64,000 bases of DNA from Polaribacter porphyrae. GTDB taxonomy: Bacteria; Bacteroidota; Bacteroidia; Flavobacteriales; Flavobacteriaceae. The stretch's first letter is position 1; the number at the start of each line of letters is the position of its first letter. The position numbers and the translations under genes were made by a program. The notes under the pieces were generated by a model. That model was not told the DNA's origin and made no database searches. It saw nothing but the letters and a program-made list of their open reading frames with translations. The stretch lies in the NCBI RefSeq assembly GCF_002954685.1, contig NZ_MSCN01000001.1, positions 205,068 through 269,067 of the forward strand. The letters are read 5' to 3'. This document shows positions 8,138 to 16,571 of this stretch, piece by piece.

Positions 8138-8545
8138 ATGAAATGTGATGTATATCTAACTTTTGATGGAAATTGCGAAGAAGCGATTACCTATTACAAA
8201 ACTATTTTAAATGGAGAAATTGTAATGCAAATGCGTTACAAAGATGGACCTCCAGAATATTCTAACTCAAAGATTGAAGATAAAATAATGCACGCAACTA
8301 TAACTTTTGGTGATGGTTGTGAGTTAAAAGTATCAGACAGTTTTCATCAACCTTTGGTAAAAGGGAATAATTACCATGTTTCTTTAGCTACTGATAATGA
8401 AGAGCAAGCACAAGCTATTTTTAATGGACTTTCTAAAAATGGCATTATTACAATGCCTTTTGCTGATGTTTTTTGGGGAGGAAAATTTGGAAGTTGTGTA
8501 GATAAATTTGGTATACAATGGATGGTAAGTGTAAATTCTAAATAA
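8138..8545 (+). CDS. VOC family protein (PhnB/YjdN-like)
   Basis: 135 residues with the two beta-alpha-beta-beta-beta modules of the vicinal oxygen chelate fold; the opening YLTFDGNCEEAITYYKTI and the late GGKFGSCVDKFGIQWMV are typical of PhnB-like members. The specific substrate is unknown and most such proteins lack an assigned activity. It is 29 bases after trmH and 8 bases before the next gene, with which it probably forms an operon. Confidence 0.85.
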   Translation: MKCDVYLTFDGNCEEAITYYKTILNGEIVMQMRYKDGPPEYSNSKIEDKIMHATITFGDGCELKVSDSFHQPLVKGNNYHVSLATDNEEQAQAIFNGLSKNGIITMPFADVFWGGKFGSCVDKFGIQWMVSVNSK

Positions 8546-8553
8546 TCATTTAA

Positions 8554-9147
8554 ATGAATCCAAAAGTTGATGATTATATTAATCAAAATTTGAAGTGGCA
8601 AGAAGAATTAGAAGCTTTACGTTCTGTATTTTTAGAACTACCTTTAATAGAAGAAATAAAATGGGGCATACCAGCTTATATTTATAAAAAGAAAAATATT
8701 ATGGGGATGTCCGCTTTTAAGAATTATTGTGGTATTTGGTTTCATCATGGTATTTTTCTAAAGGATGAGGCCAAACTTTTAATAAATGCTCAAAAAGATA
8801 AAACCAAAGGTTTACGCCAAATGCGATTTACTTCTCTAGATGAAATTGATTTAGCACTGATAAAACAATATGTATTAGAAGCCATTGAAAATTCAGAAGC
8901 AGGTAAAGAAATTAAGCCTAAAAGAAATACAGAACCTTTGGTTATTCCTGAAGAAATAGAAAAAGAGTTATCTAAAAACGAAAAACTAAATTATTATTTT
9001 AACGAGTTTACGTTATCTAAAAAGAGAGAGTTTTGTGAGTATATTTCATCTGCAAAAAGAGCATCAACTAAACAAAGTAGATTAGAAAAAATAATACCTA
9101 TGATTTTAGATAAAGTTGGGTTGAATGATAAGTATAGAAATTGTTGA
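8554..9147 (+). CDS. YdeI/OmpD-associated family protein (DUF1801)
   Basis: 197 residues. The first half is a DUF1801-like (SufE/YdhG-type) domain with IKWGIPAYIYKKKNIMG; the C-terminal part carries KREFCEYISSAKR and ends in GLNDKYRNC, both typical of the YdeI group. No catalytic residues are known to me and the role is unclear. It lies 8 bases after the VOC gene and converges on the gene at 9149 with one base between stops. Confidence 0.85.
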   Translation: MNPKVDDYINQNLKWQEELEALRSVFLELPLIEEIKWGIPAYIYKKKNIMGMSAFKNYCGIWFHHGIFLKDEAKLLINAQKDKTKGLRQMRFTSLDEIDLALIKQYVLEAIENSEAGKEIKPKRNTEPLVIPEEIEKELSKNEKLNYYFNEFTLSKKREFCEYISSAKRASTKQSRLEKIIPMILDKVGLNDKYRNC

Positions 9148-9148
9148 A

Positions 9149-9517
9149 TTATTCTACAATAATCTTATCAATAGAGGCTGTAGAATCGCATCTAATCACG
9201 TATAAACTTATATTTTTTAAATCATCTTTTCCAGTAATATAATATTCAGGGCAAGGTTTAATTCTAGGTTTACTTTTACTAAAATTAACATCACCATTAT
9301 ATAAAATAGTAGATATTTTAAGCGTATCAATATTAGAGTTTCTCATCACTTTTTGGGCATCATCAGAAAATAATCTTTTTTTTATTCTAATGGTTTTTAA
9401 AGTTCTAGAATCCATACCATAATCAAAAGTAGCATCTTTTTTTTGCCAAAAGAAAATAACAGCAATAGAACCTATAGATAAGCCTAACAAATAATAACCA
9501 ATTCTTTTAATAAGCAT
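9149..9517 (-). CDS. Membrane-anchored flavobacterial protein, DUF4258-like
   Basis: 122 residues with one N-terminal membrane segment (about 5-24) and a small soluble domain outside. The opening RIGYYLLGLSIG and the IRIKKRLFSDDA stretch resemble a short flavobacterial family that I associate with DUF4258, though this is a memory-based match. No catalytic motif is seen. The gene follows ald on the same strand after a 48-base gap. Confidence 0.65.
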   Translation of the reverse strand: MLIKRIGYYLLGLSIGSIAVIFFWQKKDATFDYGMDSRTLKTIRIKKRLFSDDAQKVMRNSNIDTLKISTILYNGDVNFSKSKPRIKPCPEYYITGKDDLKNISLYVIRCDSTASIDKIIVE

Positions 9518-9565
9518 ATAAAAATATTGAGCTACAAAGGTACTTTTTTTAAGGATAAATCTTCA

Positions 9566-10762
9566 CTATAATATCAATAAATTAATATCTCTAAAAGGGA
9601 TGTCAAACCAATCTGCAACAGTTCTGTTTGTTAGAATTCCATGATAAAAATACATTCCATTTCGTAAACTTTTATCAAAACGTGCAGCATTTTCAAAACC
9701 ACCTTCTTCTGCAATATCTAGTAAATATGGTGTAAAAATATTACTAATAGATACAGAAGCGGTTCTTGCATAACGTGCAGGTATATTAGGTACACAGTAA
9801 TGAACTACCCCATGTTTTACAAAAGTAGGTGTGCTATGTGTTGTTATATTCGAAGTTTCAAAACAACCACCTCTATCTATACTTACATCAACGATAATAG
9901 CTCCTTCTTTCATTTGTTCTATCATAGATTCAGTAGCGCAAATTGGGGATCTATTTTTACCTCTAATGGCACCAATAGCGACATCACAACGCATCAACGC
10001 TTTTGCAACAGATTTTGGTTGTACTGTTGATGTATAAATAGGTGCATTTAAACAATGTTGTAATTTTCTTAATTTAGTAATTGAGTTGTCAAAAACTTTA
10101 ACTCTAGCTCCTAAACCTAGTGCAGTTCTTGCTGCGAATTCACCAACAGTACCTGCTCCAAAAATCACAACACTAGAAGGTGGTACACCACCAATATTAC
10201 CAAGCAATAAACCATTTCCTTTATTGCTTCCACTCATTAATTCTGCTGCAATTAAAACAGATGCTGTACCTGCAATTTCACTTAAAGATTTTACAATTGG
10301 GTAAGTGTTGTGTTCATCTTTAATGTAATCAAAAGCAACAGCTGTAATTCTTTTTTTAGCCAGATTTTCGAAGTATTTTTTGTTTTGTGTTTTTAACTGA
10401 AGCGAAGAAATTAAAATTGCTTGCGGATTCATACATTCAATTTCCTTTTCTGTTGGAGGTGCAACTTTTAATACAATATTGCATTTAAAAGCTTCTTCTA
10501 TATCATAAGAAATTTTTGCACCAGCTTCTGAATATTCTTTGTCTGTATAATTGGCTTGCTCACCTGCACCAGTTTCTACCACAATTCTATGCCCATTGGC
10601 AGTTAATGCAGTAACAGCATCAGGAGTTAAGCATACACGTTTTTCGCCCAAATAGGTTTCTTTGGGTAAACCAATAAAGAGTTCTCCTTTTTTCTTTTTT
10701 ACTTCTAACATTTCTGCTTGTGGTAGTAACTCTTCTTTGCTAAAAGGGGAAAATGAACTCAT
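9566..10762 (-). CDS. ald: Alanine dehydrogenase
   Basis: 398 residues, of the longer Bacteroidota form with an extra 25-residue N-terminal segment. The substrate-binding GLPKETYLGEKRV, the NAD-binding GNIGGVPPSSVVIFGAGTVG and DVSIDRGGCFET match the AlaDH/PNT family. It interconverts L-alanine and pyruvate plus ammonia with NAD. It starts 7 bases after tsaE on the same strand, so the two are probably cotranscribed. Confidence 0.93.
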   Translation of the reverse strand: MSSFSPFSKEELLPQAEMLEVKKKKGELFIGLPKETYLGEKRVCLTPDAVTALTANGHRIVVETGAGEQANYTDKEYSEAGAKISYDIEEAFKCNIVLKVAPPTEKEIECMNPQAILISSLQLKTQNKKYFENLAKKRITAVAFDYIKDEHNTYPIVKSLSEIAGTASVLIAAELMSGSNKGNGLLLGNIGGVPPSSVVIFGAGTVGEFAARTALGLGARVKVFDNSITKLRKLQHCLNAPIYTSTVQPKSVAKALMRCDVAIGAIRGKNRSPICATESMIEQMKEGAIIVDVSIDRGGCFETSNITTHSTPTFVKHGVVHYCVPNIPARYARTASVSISNIFTPYLLDIAEEGGFENAARFDKSLRNGMYFYHGILTNRTVADWFDIPFRDINLLIL

Positions 10763-10769
10763 GGTTTGT

Positions 10770-11177
10770 TTATTTTAGTTGAATGTTTCGTTGGCCATCA
10801 TCTAATAAAGTTAAATGAATTTCAACAGCATCTAAAGGTAATAAATTTTCGATATTTTCTGGCCATTCAATTAAACACCAATCATTATTGTAAAAATAAT
10901 CTTCAATTCCCATATCTAAAGCTTCTTCTTCATCAGTAATTCTATAAAAATCAAAATGATATACTTTTTCATTGGATGCAGTTTTGTACTCATTAACTAA
11001 AGAAAAAGTAGGAGAGGAAATATTATCTTCAACTTGTAATTGCCTACAAAGTTCTTTTATTAATGTAGTTTTACCTACGCCCATTTGCCCGTAAAAAAGT
11101 AAAGTTTTGTTTTTTACTGATGAAATAAGAATAGATACAATTTTAGATAAGTCGTTTAGAGAATAATTTTTATTCAT
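10770..11177 (-). CDS. tsaE: tRNA threonylcarbamoyladenosine biosynthesis ATPase TsaE
   Basis: 135 residues. The Walker A motif GQMGVGKTT, the switch-like SSPTFSLVNEY and the Walker B-like HFDFYR followed by CLIEWPE are diagnostic. TsaE hydrolyses ATP in the TsaBDE complex that makes t6A37 on ANN-decoding tRNAs. It is the first gene of the tsaE-ald pair. Just upstream is a stray copy of the tail of the DUF1287 gene, so its promoter region has been altered. Confidence 0.93.
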   Translation of the reverse strand: MNKNYSLNDLSKIVSILISSVKNKTLLFYGQMGVGKTTLIKELCRQLQVEDNISSPTFSLVNEYKTASNEKVYHFDFYRITDEEEALDMGIEDYFYNNDWCLIEWPENIENLLPLDAVEIHLTLLDDGQRNIQLK

Positions 11178-11198
11178 TCAACAAAAATAATGAAGAAA

Positions 11199-11276
11199 TT
11201 AATTCTTGTAACGATAATGTCCAATAATCTTAAAGTCAAATAAACAATCTTCTATAACTTGACAAGAACCAATTTT
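11199..11276 (-). pseudogene. Remnant: second copy of the DUF1287 gene tail
   Basis: Bases 11209-11277 match 11988-12056, the 3' end of the intact DUF1287 gene, at about 64 of 69 positions by eye. Read on the minus strand it still encodes the last residues (GSCQVIEDCLFDFKIIGHYR followed by KN) and the TAA stop at 11199-11201. Upstream of about base 11280 the similarity ends. Between this remnant and the intact gene lies the VapBC-like module, so the remnant marks one edge of a duplication. Confidence 0.82.
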
Positions 11277-11388
11277 ATATATATAATTAAAAAAAACGTT
11301 TATCATTTTTGGCTTTTTAAAAAAAATAATTATTAACTAGTTGTTACATTTCAAAATTAGTAACTAAATAAATCTATAATAGAAATTG

Positions 11389-11396
11389 TATATTTG
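11389..11396 (+). promoter_or_regulatory. -7 box of the toxin-antitoxin module
   Basis: TATATTTG fits TAnnTTTG exactly and lies 27 bases before the antitoxin ATG. No TTG is found at the usual -33 distance. Confidence 0.5.
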
Positions 11397-11422
11397 TTAA
11401 TGGCAATTAAAAGAAAGAAAAT

Positions 11423-11593
11423 ATGGTAATGGTTATTAAACAAGGAGAAACTAAAAAAAATATTAAAAGTATATTAGAGAATTTGGTTAAGGGTGTAAAA
11501 CCAAAAGGAATTGATATTTATAAATATGTAGGTAAAATTAATTTAAAAAAAGATGCACTAAAGATTCAAAAAGAGCTACGTAATGAATGGTAA
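11423..11593 (+). CDS. Putative VapB-like antitoxin
   Basis: 56 residues, too short for a 60-residue ORF cutoff. It begins MVMVIKQGETKKNI and is lysine-rich with two likely helices; the ending KDALKIQKELRNEW is typical of small Bacteroidota antitoxins paired with PIN toxins. Its last 11 bases overlap the start of the toxin frame at 11583, as in many toxin-antitoxin pairs. No standard DNA-binding motif is certain, so the call rests on size, overlap and partner. ATG 11429 is an alternative start. Confidence 0.68.
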   Translation: MVMVIKQGETKKNIKSILENLVKGVKPKGIDIYKYVGKINLKKDALKIQKELRNEW

Positions 11594-11953
11594 TAAATTG
11601 TTTCTAGATACCAATATTATTCTCTATTTATTCAATGGAGATGATACTTTAGTAAAATTACTAAATGAAAACAACTTTATATTTCAATTATCACAGAATT
11701 AGAATTGTTAGCATATAAAGGAATTACAATTAAAGAAGAAAAAGTGATAAAAGAATTTATATCACAATGTAAATCCATAACTATTAATGATGTTATAAAA
11801 AAAGAAACTATCAGAATTAGAAAAAGTTACAACACAAAATTACCTGATAGTATAATTATAGCTACAGCACTTCATTTAGATTTTCCATTAATCACTGCTG
11901 ATGTCGAGTTTAAAAAAGTTGATGAGTTAACATTAATTCTTTATGAGAATTAA
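11583..11953 (+). pseudogene. PIN-domain toxin (VapC-like), frameshifted
   Basis: The first frame from ATG 11583 reads MNGNKLFLDTNIILYLFNGD, the PIN start with its first catalytic aspartate (D9), but stops at a TAG near 11700. From about 11678 another frame reads YISIITELELLAYKG and continues to TAA at 11953 with the remaining acidic residues in ITELE, LPDSIIIA and ITADVEF. One missing base near 11676 explains it. If repaired, the product is about 123 residues, normal for VapC. The frame is otherwise intact, so the mutation is recent or a sequencing error. Confidence 0.82.
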
Positions 11954-11977
11954 TTTTGTTACTACGTTAAAGATTTT

Positions 11978-12547
11978 TTAATTTCTATAACGATAATGCC
12001 CAATAACCTTAAAGTCAAATAAACAATCTTCTATAACTTGGCCAGAACCAATATTATGAACAATCATAAAACGTTTCTTGTCTTTAGATTTTTTATTAAC
12101 AACAATACCAGTATGCGTAATTGAGCCACCTAAATTCCAGCAAACAATATCCCCAGGTTTATAATCTTCAGGTTTTTTAGATTTTACTTTTACTGTACCC
12201 TTTCTAGAGAAAAAAGTCATTAAATTAGGTACTCTTCTATGATCTATATTTTTATCAGTTCTTTTTAAGCACCAAATTTTAGGATACAAATTAAAGTTTT
12301 GCTTCATATCTAAATGCACTTCTTTTTGTAAATCTATACCTAATTTTCTATAGGCTCTAATAATCACATCTGTACAAACTCCTTTTCCTTTTGGTACATC
12401 TCCATTAGGATAATCAATAGAAAAATAACTTGGGTCGTATGTGACCTTATCTTTGGTTAGTTCTAATGCAGCAGCAGAAAGTTTATCCTCTTGAGAAAAA
12501 GAAATTTGAAATAAGAAAATTGATAAAATTAAAAATAACTTTTTCAT
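11978..12547 (-). CDS. Exported DUF1287 protein (NlpC/P60-like fold)
   Basis: 189 residues with a signal peptide (1-18, ending SFSQ). The mature part has GKGVCTDVIIRAYRKLG, a cysteine-containing helix like that of papain-type NlpC/P60 enzymes, DIVCWNLGG, and HTGIVV with the matching histidine. This suggests a periplasmic cell-wall hydrolase or amidase-like protein, but DUF1287 activity is not established. It follows porX on the same strand; the 37-base gap is mainly a 7-base tandem repeat. Its 3' end is duplicated at 11199. Confidence 0.85.
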   Translation of the reverse strand: MKKLFLILSIFLFQISFSQEDKLSAAALELTKDKVTYDPSYFSIDYPNGDVPKGKGVCTDVIIRAYRKLGIDLQKEVHLDMKQNFNLYPKIWCLKRTDKNIDHRRVPNLMTFFSRKGTVKVKSKKPEDYKPGDIVCWNLGGSITHTGIVVNKKSKDKKRFMIVHNIGSGQVIEDCLFDFKVIGHYRYRN

Positions 12548-12553
12548 TAGTTT

Positions 12554-12588
12554 TTACTACTTACTACTTACTACTTACTACTTACTAC
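12554..12588. repeat. Five tandem copies of TTACTAC
   Basis: Perfect 7-base units at 12554, 12561, 12568, 12575 and 12582. The array covers the porX stop codon and almost all of the gap before the DUF1287 gene. Read on the minus strand it is GTAGTAA, which gives stop codons in all frames, so copy-number change would alter spacing but not PorX. Confidence 0.95.
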
Positions 12589-14129
12589 TTTGGAGTATAT
12601 ACAGCACAAGGTATAATTACTTCTTCTAAAGAAACTCCACCATGTTGATACGTATTTTTATAATACTTTACAAAATGATTAAAGTTGTTTGGGTATGCAA
12701 AAAATAAATCTTCTTTTGCAAATATAAAAGGTGCATTCATCGCTATTGTTGGTAAGAAAATATCTTTTGGATTCCTTACAGCATACACGTCTTTATCTTC
12801 GTAACTTAAACTTCTACCAGTTTTGTAACGTAAATTTGAACTGATATTTTTATCGCCAATTACTTTAGTAGGTTTTTTACAATTTATAGTTCCATGATCT
12901 GTTGTTAGGATTAATTTCTGCCCTAAATTTTGTGCTTTTTGAATCATTTCAAACAGAGGCGAGTTTTTAAACCAACTCAATGTTAGGCTTCTATATGCTT
13001 TATCATCTCCAGCTAATTCTTTAATAACTTCCATTTCTGTTTTAGAGTGAGATAACATGTCCACAAAATTATAAACTACAGTAGTTAAATCGTTTTGTTT
13101 AGTACCATTATAATTATCAGCCAAATCTTTACCACTTTTTAAAGAAGTAATTTTATAATATTCATGCTTAATATTTAGACTTAATCTTTTAATTTGAGCC
13201 GTTAAAAATTCATTTTCGTACAAATTCATTCCACCTTCATCAGTATCGTTTTTCCAAAAATTTGGATGCCTTTTTTCCATTTCTGATGGCATCAATCCAG
13301 AGAAAATAGCATTTCTTGCATATTGTGTTGCTGTTGGTAAAATCGAGAAATAAGAATATTCTTCCTCTTTTTTGTAGTGATTATTAAGTAAAGGTTCTAA
13401 TATTCTGTATTGATCGTATCTTAAATTATCGATTACAACCCAAAGTACACCTTGGTCTTTACTCAATTCAGGAACTACATAATCTTTAAATAAGGTATGA
13501 GAGAAAGTAGGTTTATCATGTGCTGTTAAAAAATCTTCGTAATTTTTTTTGATAAACTTAAAAAACTGATTGTTAGCTTCTTGTTTCTGACTTTCTAAAA
13601 TACCCAACATTCCAGGATCACTAATGCTTTCTAATTCTAATTCCCAGTGAATCAACTTTTTATATAGCTCTATCCATTCTTCATAAGAATTAACCATTGC
13701 CAAATCCATAGAAATTTTTCGAAACTCTTGTTGGTAGTTAGAAGTAGTTTTTTCTGACACCAATCTAGAGTTATCTAAATTCTTTTTTAAACTTAATAAT
13801 ATTTGACTAGGATTTACAGGTTTAATTAAATAATCAGCAATTTTAGAACCAATAGCCTCTTCCATAATATACTCTTCTTCACTTTTAGTAATCATTACTA
13901 CTGGTAGGTTAGATTGTTTCTGTTTAATTTCAGAAAGCGTATCCAAACCTGTTAAACCAGGCATATTTTCATCTAAAAAAACGATGTCAAAGTTATTTTC
14001 ATCAACTAAATCAATAGCATCAGCTCCATTTGTGCAAGTAGTTACTTTGTAATTTTTTCGTTCAAGAAATAAAATATGTGGTTTTAGTAATTCAATTTCA
14101 TCATCAACCCATAAAATTTGTATGCTCAT
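12585..14129 (-). CDS. porX: PorX, response regulator with PglZ/alkaline phosphatase-type domain
   Basis: About 514 residues from MSIQILWVDDE. A receiver domain (about 1-120) with phosphoacceptor aspartate in IVFLDENMPG and lysine in YLIKPVN is joined by a helical linker to a PglZ domain with WVVIDNLRYDQ, TATQYARNAIFSG and LILTTDHGTI, the metal-binding aspartates and histidines of the alkaline phosphatase superfamily. PorX, with PorY, regulates type IX secretion genes in Bacteroidota. I place the start at ATG 14129; an in-frame ATG at 14150 would add seven residues. T9SS cargo genes occur in this same window. Confidence 0.93.
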   Translation of the reverse strand: MSIQILWVDDEIELLKPHILFLERKNYKVTTCTNGADAIDLVDENNFDIVFLDENMPGLTGLDTLSEIKQKQSNLPVVMITKSEEEYIMEEAIGSKIADYLIKPVNPSQILLSLKKNLDNSRLVSEKTTSNYQQEFRKISMDLAMVNSYEEWIELYKKLIHWELELESISDPGMLGILESQKQEANNQFFKFIKKNYEDFLTAHDKPTFSHTLFKDYVVPELSKDQGVLWVVIDNLRYDQYRILEPLLNNHYKKEEEYSYFSILPTATQYARNAIFSGLMPSEMEKRHPNFWKNDTDEGGMNLYENEFLTAQIKRLSLNIKHEYYKITSLKSGKDLADNYNGTKQNDLTTVVYNFVDMLSHSKTEMEVIKELAGDDKAYRSLTLSWFKNSPLFEMIQKAQNLGQKLILTTDHGTINCKKPTKVIGDKNISSNLRYKTGRSLSYEDKDVYAVRNPKDIFLPTIAMNAPFIFAKEDLFFAYPNNFNHFVKYYKNTYQHGGVSLEEVIIPCAVYTPK

Positions 14130-14210
14130 AAAAGGTGTTTTCAGTGTCACAATTAATAACGTTAAAAGTAGGGATTTGTTATTTTAAAATCTTTTTAAAA
14201 TGATAAAATA

Positions 14211-14239
14211 TTGCCAAAAAAAATAATGTTTGTATTTTG
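14211..14239 (+). promoter_or_regulatory. Promoter of the HD-hydrolase gene
   Basis: TTG at 14211-14213, 19 bases, then TATTTTG at 14233-14239: a Bacteroidota promoter with a -7 box one base short. Its position implies that translation starts downstream of 14240. Confidence 0.55.
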
Positions 14240-14263
14240 CAGTTGATTGATAAATATCAACCT

Positions 14264-15487
14264 TTGAAAAAAAAGAAACCCAACAAACTTAAAATCTTAA
14301 ATGATCCTATTTATGGATTTATACAAATTCCGAACTCTTTAATTTTTGATATTATAGAGCACCCTTATTTTCAACGATTAAGAAGAATTACACAAATGGG
14401 GTTTTCTAATTTTGTGTATCCAGGGGCAAATCATACGCGTTTTCATCATGCAATTGGTTGTGTGCATTTAATGCAAAAAGCCATAAGAGTTTTACGTTTT
14501 AAGCAAATAGATATTTCTAAAGATGAAGAAGATGCATTATACATTGCTATTTTGTTACACGATATTGGTCATGGAGCTTTTTCTCATGCTTTAGAACATA
14601 GCATCGTTAATGGTATTTCTCATGAAGAAATTTCTCTTAAGTTTATGAGAAAGTTAAATGATGAGTTTGATGGGAAATTAGAGTTAGCTATCAAAATATT
14701 TGAAGGTAAATATTCACGTAAATTTTTATGTCAATTAATTTCTAGTCAGTTAGATATCGATCGATTAGATTATTTAAAACGCGATAGTTTTTACACAGGA
14801 GTTACAGAAGGTAATATTTCTTCAGACAGATTAATTGTAATGATGAATGTGAAAGATGATGAGCTTGTAATTGAGAAAAAAGGGATTTATTCTGTAGAAA
14901 AATTTCTAATAGCTAGACGTTTAATGTATTGGCAAGTTTATTTACATAAAACAGGTTTGGTTGCTGAAAATATGTTAGTTAACGTATTGAAAAGAGCAAA
15001 AGAGTTAACCGAAAAAGGCGAAAATTTATATGCAAGTACAGCTTTAAAGTACTTTCTACATAACCCAATTACTTTTGATAATTTTTCTGATAAAACCCTT
15101 TCAATGTTTTCAAAATTAGATGATTACGATATTTTATCAGCAATAAAAGAATGGACAAATCATACAGATAAGGTTTTAGCTGAATTGTCTAAAATGATAG
15201 TAGATAGAAGGTTGTTTAAGATTGAAATTCAAAAAGAACCTATAGATAGTGTCAAGATTACAAACAAGAAAAATCAGTTTGCAAAAAAATTAAGTATTCT
15301 AGAATCTGAATCTTATTATTTTGTTTTTTCTCAAAAAATTGAGAATCAAGCTTACAATAAAAAGTCACCAATTTTAATTTTAAATAAAAAAGGAAAACTA
15401 AAAGATATTGCAAAAGCATCTGATCAATTAAATTTAGAAGCATTATCAAAACCTGTGGTTAAATATTTTTTATGTTACCCAAAGTAA
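14264..15487 (+). CDS. HD-domain phosphohydrolase (SAMHD1/dGTPase-like)
   Basis: The HD signature is complete: H in ANHTRFHHAIGCVHL, the HD pair in ILLHDIGHGAFSHALEH, and the distant D in SSQLDIDRLDYLKRD. The opening KLKILNDPIYGFIQIP and the length of about 407 residues match the dGTPase-like group that cleaves nucleotides, but the substrate is not known for this branch. There is no ATG near the start. TTG 14264 (KKKKPNKLKIL) is chosen because TTG 14237 lies inside the probable -7 box. Single gene before lpxD. Confidence 0.85.
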   Translation: MKKKKPNKLKILNDPIYGFIQIPNSLIFDIIEHPYFQRLRRITQMGFSNFVYPGANHTRFHHAIGCVHLMQKAIRVLRFKQIDISKDEEDALYIAILLHDIGHGAFSHALEHSIVNGISHEEISLKFMRKLNDEFDGKLELAIKIFEGKYSRKFLCQLISSQLDIDRLDYLKRDSFYTGVTEGNISSDRLIVMMNVKDDELVIEKKGIYSVEKFLIARRLMYWQVYLHKTGLVAENMLVNVLKRAKELTEKGENLYASTALKYFLHNPITFDNFSDKTLSMFSKLDDYDILSAIKEWTNHTDKVLAELSKMIVDRRLFKIEIQKEPIDSVKITNKKNQFAKKLSILESESYYFVFSQKIENQAYNKKSPILILNKKGKLKDIAKASDQLNLEALSKPVVKYFLCYPK

Positions 15488-15519
15488 TAATGAGATTAGC
15501 CAAATACCTATAATTTTTA

Positions 15520-15527
15520 TACTTTTG
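15520..15527 (+). promoter_or_regulatory. -7 box before lpxD
   Basis: TACTTTTG fits TAnnTTTG exactly and lies 6 bases before the lpxD ATG at 15534, so the transcript probably has a very short leader. It covers the TTG at 15525, which is therefore not the start codon. No clear TTG -33 element. Confidence 0.5.
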
Positions 15528-15533
15528 CGGTTA

Positions 15534-16571
15534 ATGAAGTTTACAGCACAACAAATAGCAGATATATTAGAAGGCGATGTAGAAGGAAATCCAAATGAAG
15601 AGGTATCTAAATTATCTAAAATAGAGGATGGAGAAAAAGGGTCTTTAACGTTTTTATCCAATCCTAAATATAATCCTTATTTATACACAACAAACGCCTC
15701 TATTGCTATTGTAGACAAATCATTTCAACCAGAAAAAGAAATTTCTACAACTCTTATAAAGGTAGATAATGCTTATAAAGCATTCTCAAAATTACTAGAA
15801 TTTTACAATGAAGTAAAAAATAATAAAAGTGGTAGAGAGCAACCACATCATATAGCATCATCAGCAAAAATTGGTAAAAACGAATATATTGGTGCTTTTT
15901 CTTACATAGGAGATAACGTTACAATAGGTAACAATGTTAAAATTTACCCAAATTGTTTTATAGGTGATAATACTGTAATAGGAGATAATTGTACACTTTT
16001 TGCAGGTGTCAAAATCTATTCAGAAACTCAAATAGGTAGTAATTGTAAAATACATTCAGGTTGTACAATTGGTTCTGATGGTTTTGGTTATGCTCCAAAT
16101 GAAGAAGGTGTTTACAAAGCGATACCTCAAATTGGTAATGTAGTCATAGAAGATAATGTAGATATAGGTTCTGGCTCTACTATTGACAGAGCTACACTAG
16201 GTTCTACAATAATTAGGCAAGGTGTAAAATTAGACAATCAGATTCAAATTGCTCACAATGTAGAAGTAGGAAAAAATACTGTTATTGCAGCTCAAACAGG
16301 TATTGCAGGCTCTACTAAAGTTGGCGAAAATTGTGTGATCGGTGGTCAAGTTGGTATTGCAGGACATTTGAACATAGGTAATAATTTAAAAATTCAAGCT
16401 CAATCCGGAATTTCAAAAAACTTAAAAGATGGATCTGTTGTGCAAGGTACACCAGCATTTAATTATTCAGATTATTTTAAAAGTTATGTTCATTTTAGAA
16501 ATTTACCCAAAATGGCATCAACACTTAACAAATTAGAAAAAAAATACGATACTCAAAATCAAAAGATATGA
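15534..16571 (+). CDS. lpxD: UDP-3-O-(3-hydroxyacyl)glucosamine N-acyltransferase
   Basis: About 345 residues from MKFTAQQIADILEG. An N-terminal LpxD domain (1-100) is followed by a left-handed beta-helix of hexapeptide repeats and a C-terminal helix. Both conserved histidines are present, in QIAHNVEVG (catalytic) and GIAGHLNIG. The enzyme adds the N-linked acyl chain in the third step of lipid A synthesis. Its TGA overlaps the ATG of lpxC/fabZ by four bases. It heads the operon with lpxC/fabZ, lpxA and efp. Compare lpxD2 at 19926. Confidence 0.95.
   Translation: MKFTAQQIADILEGDVEGNPNEEVSKLSKIEDGEKGSLTFLSNPKYNPYLYTTNASIAIVDKSFQPEKEISTTLIKVDNAYKAFSKLLEFYNEVKNNKSGREQPHHIASSAKIGKNEYIGAFSYIGDNVTIGNNVKIYPNCFIGDNTVIGDNCTLFAGVKIYSETQIGSNCKIHSGCTIGSDGFGYAPNEEGVYKAIPQIGNVVIEDNVDIGSGSTIDRATLGSTIIRQGVKLDNQIQIAHNVEVGKNTVIAAQTGIAGSTKVGENCVIGGQVGIAGHLNIGNNLKIQAQSGISKNLKDGSVVQGTPAFNYSDYFKSYVHFRNLPKMASTLNKLEKKYDTQNQKI

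Noticed and set aside
9800..10304. Three plus-strand frames inside ald
   Set aside because: The minus strand encodes a complete alanine dehydrogenase here; the plus frames show no family features.
12466..12648. Plus-strand 60-residue frame with TYYLLLTTYY
   Set aside because: It is created by the TTACTAC tandem repeat and lies opposite two real genes.
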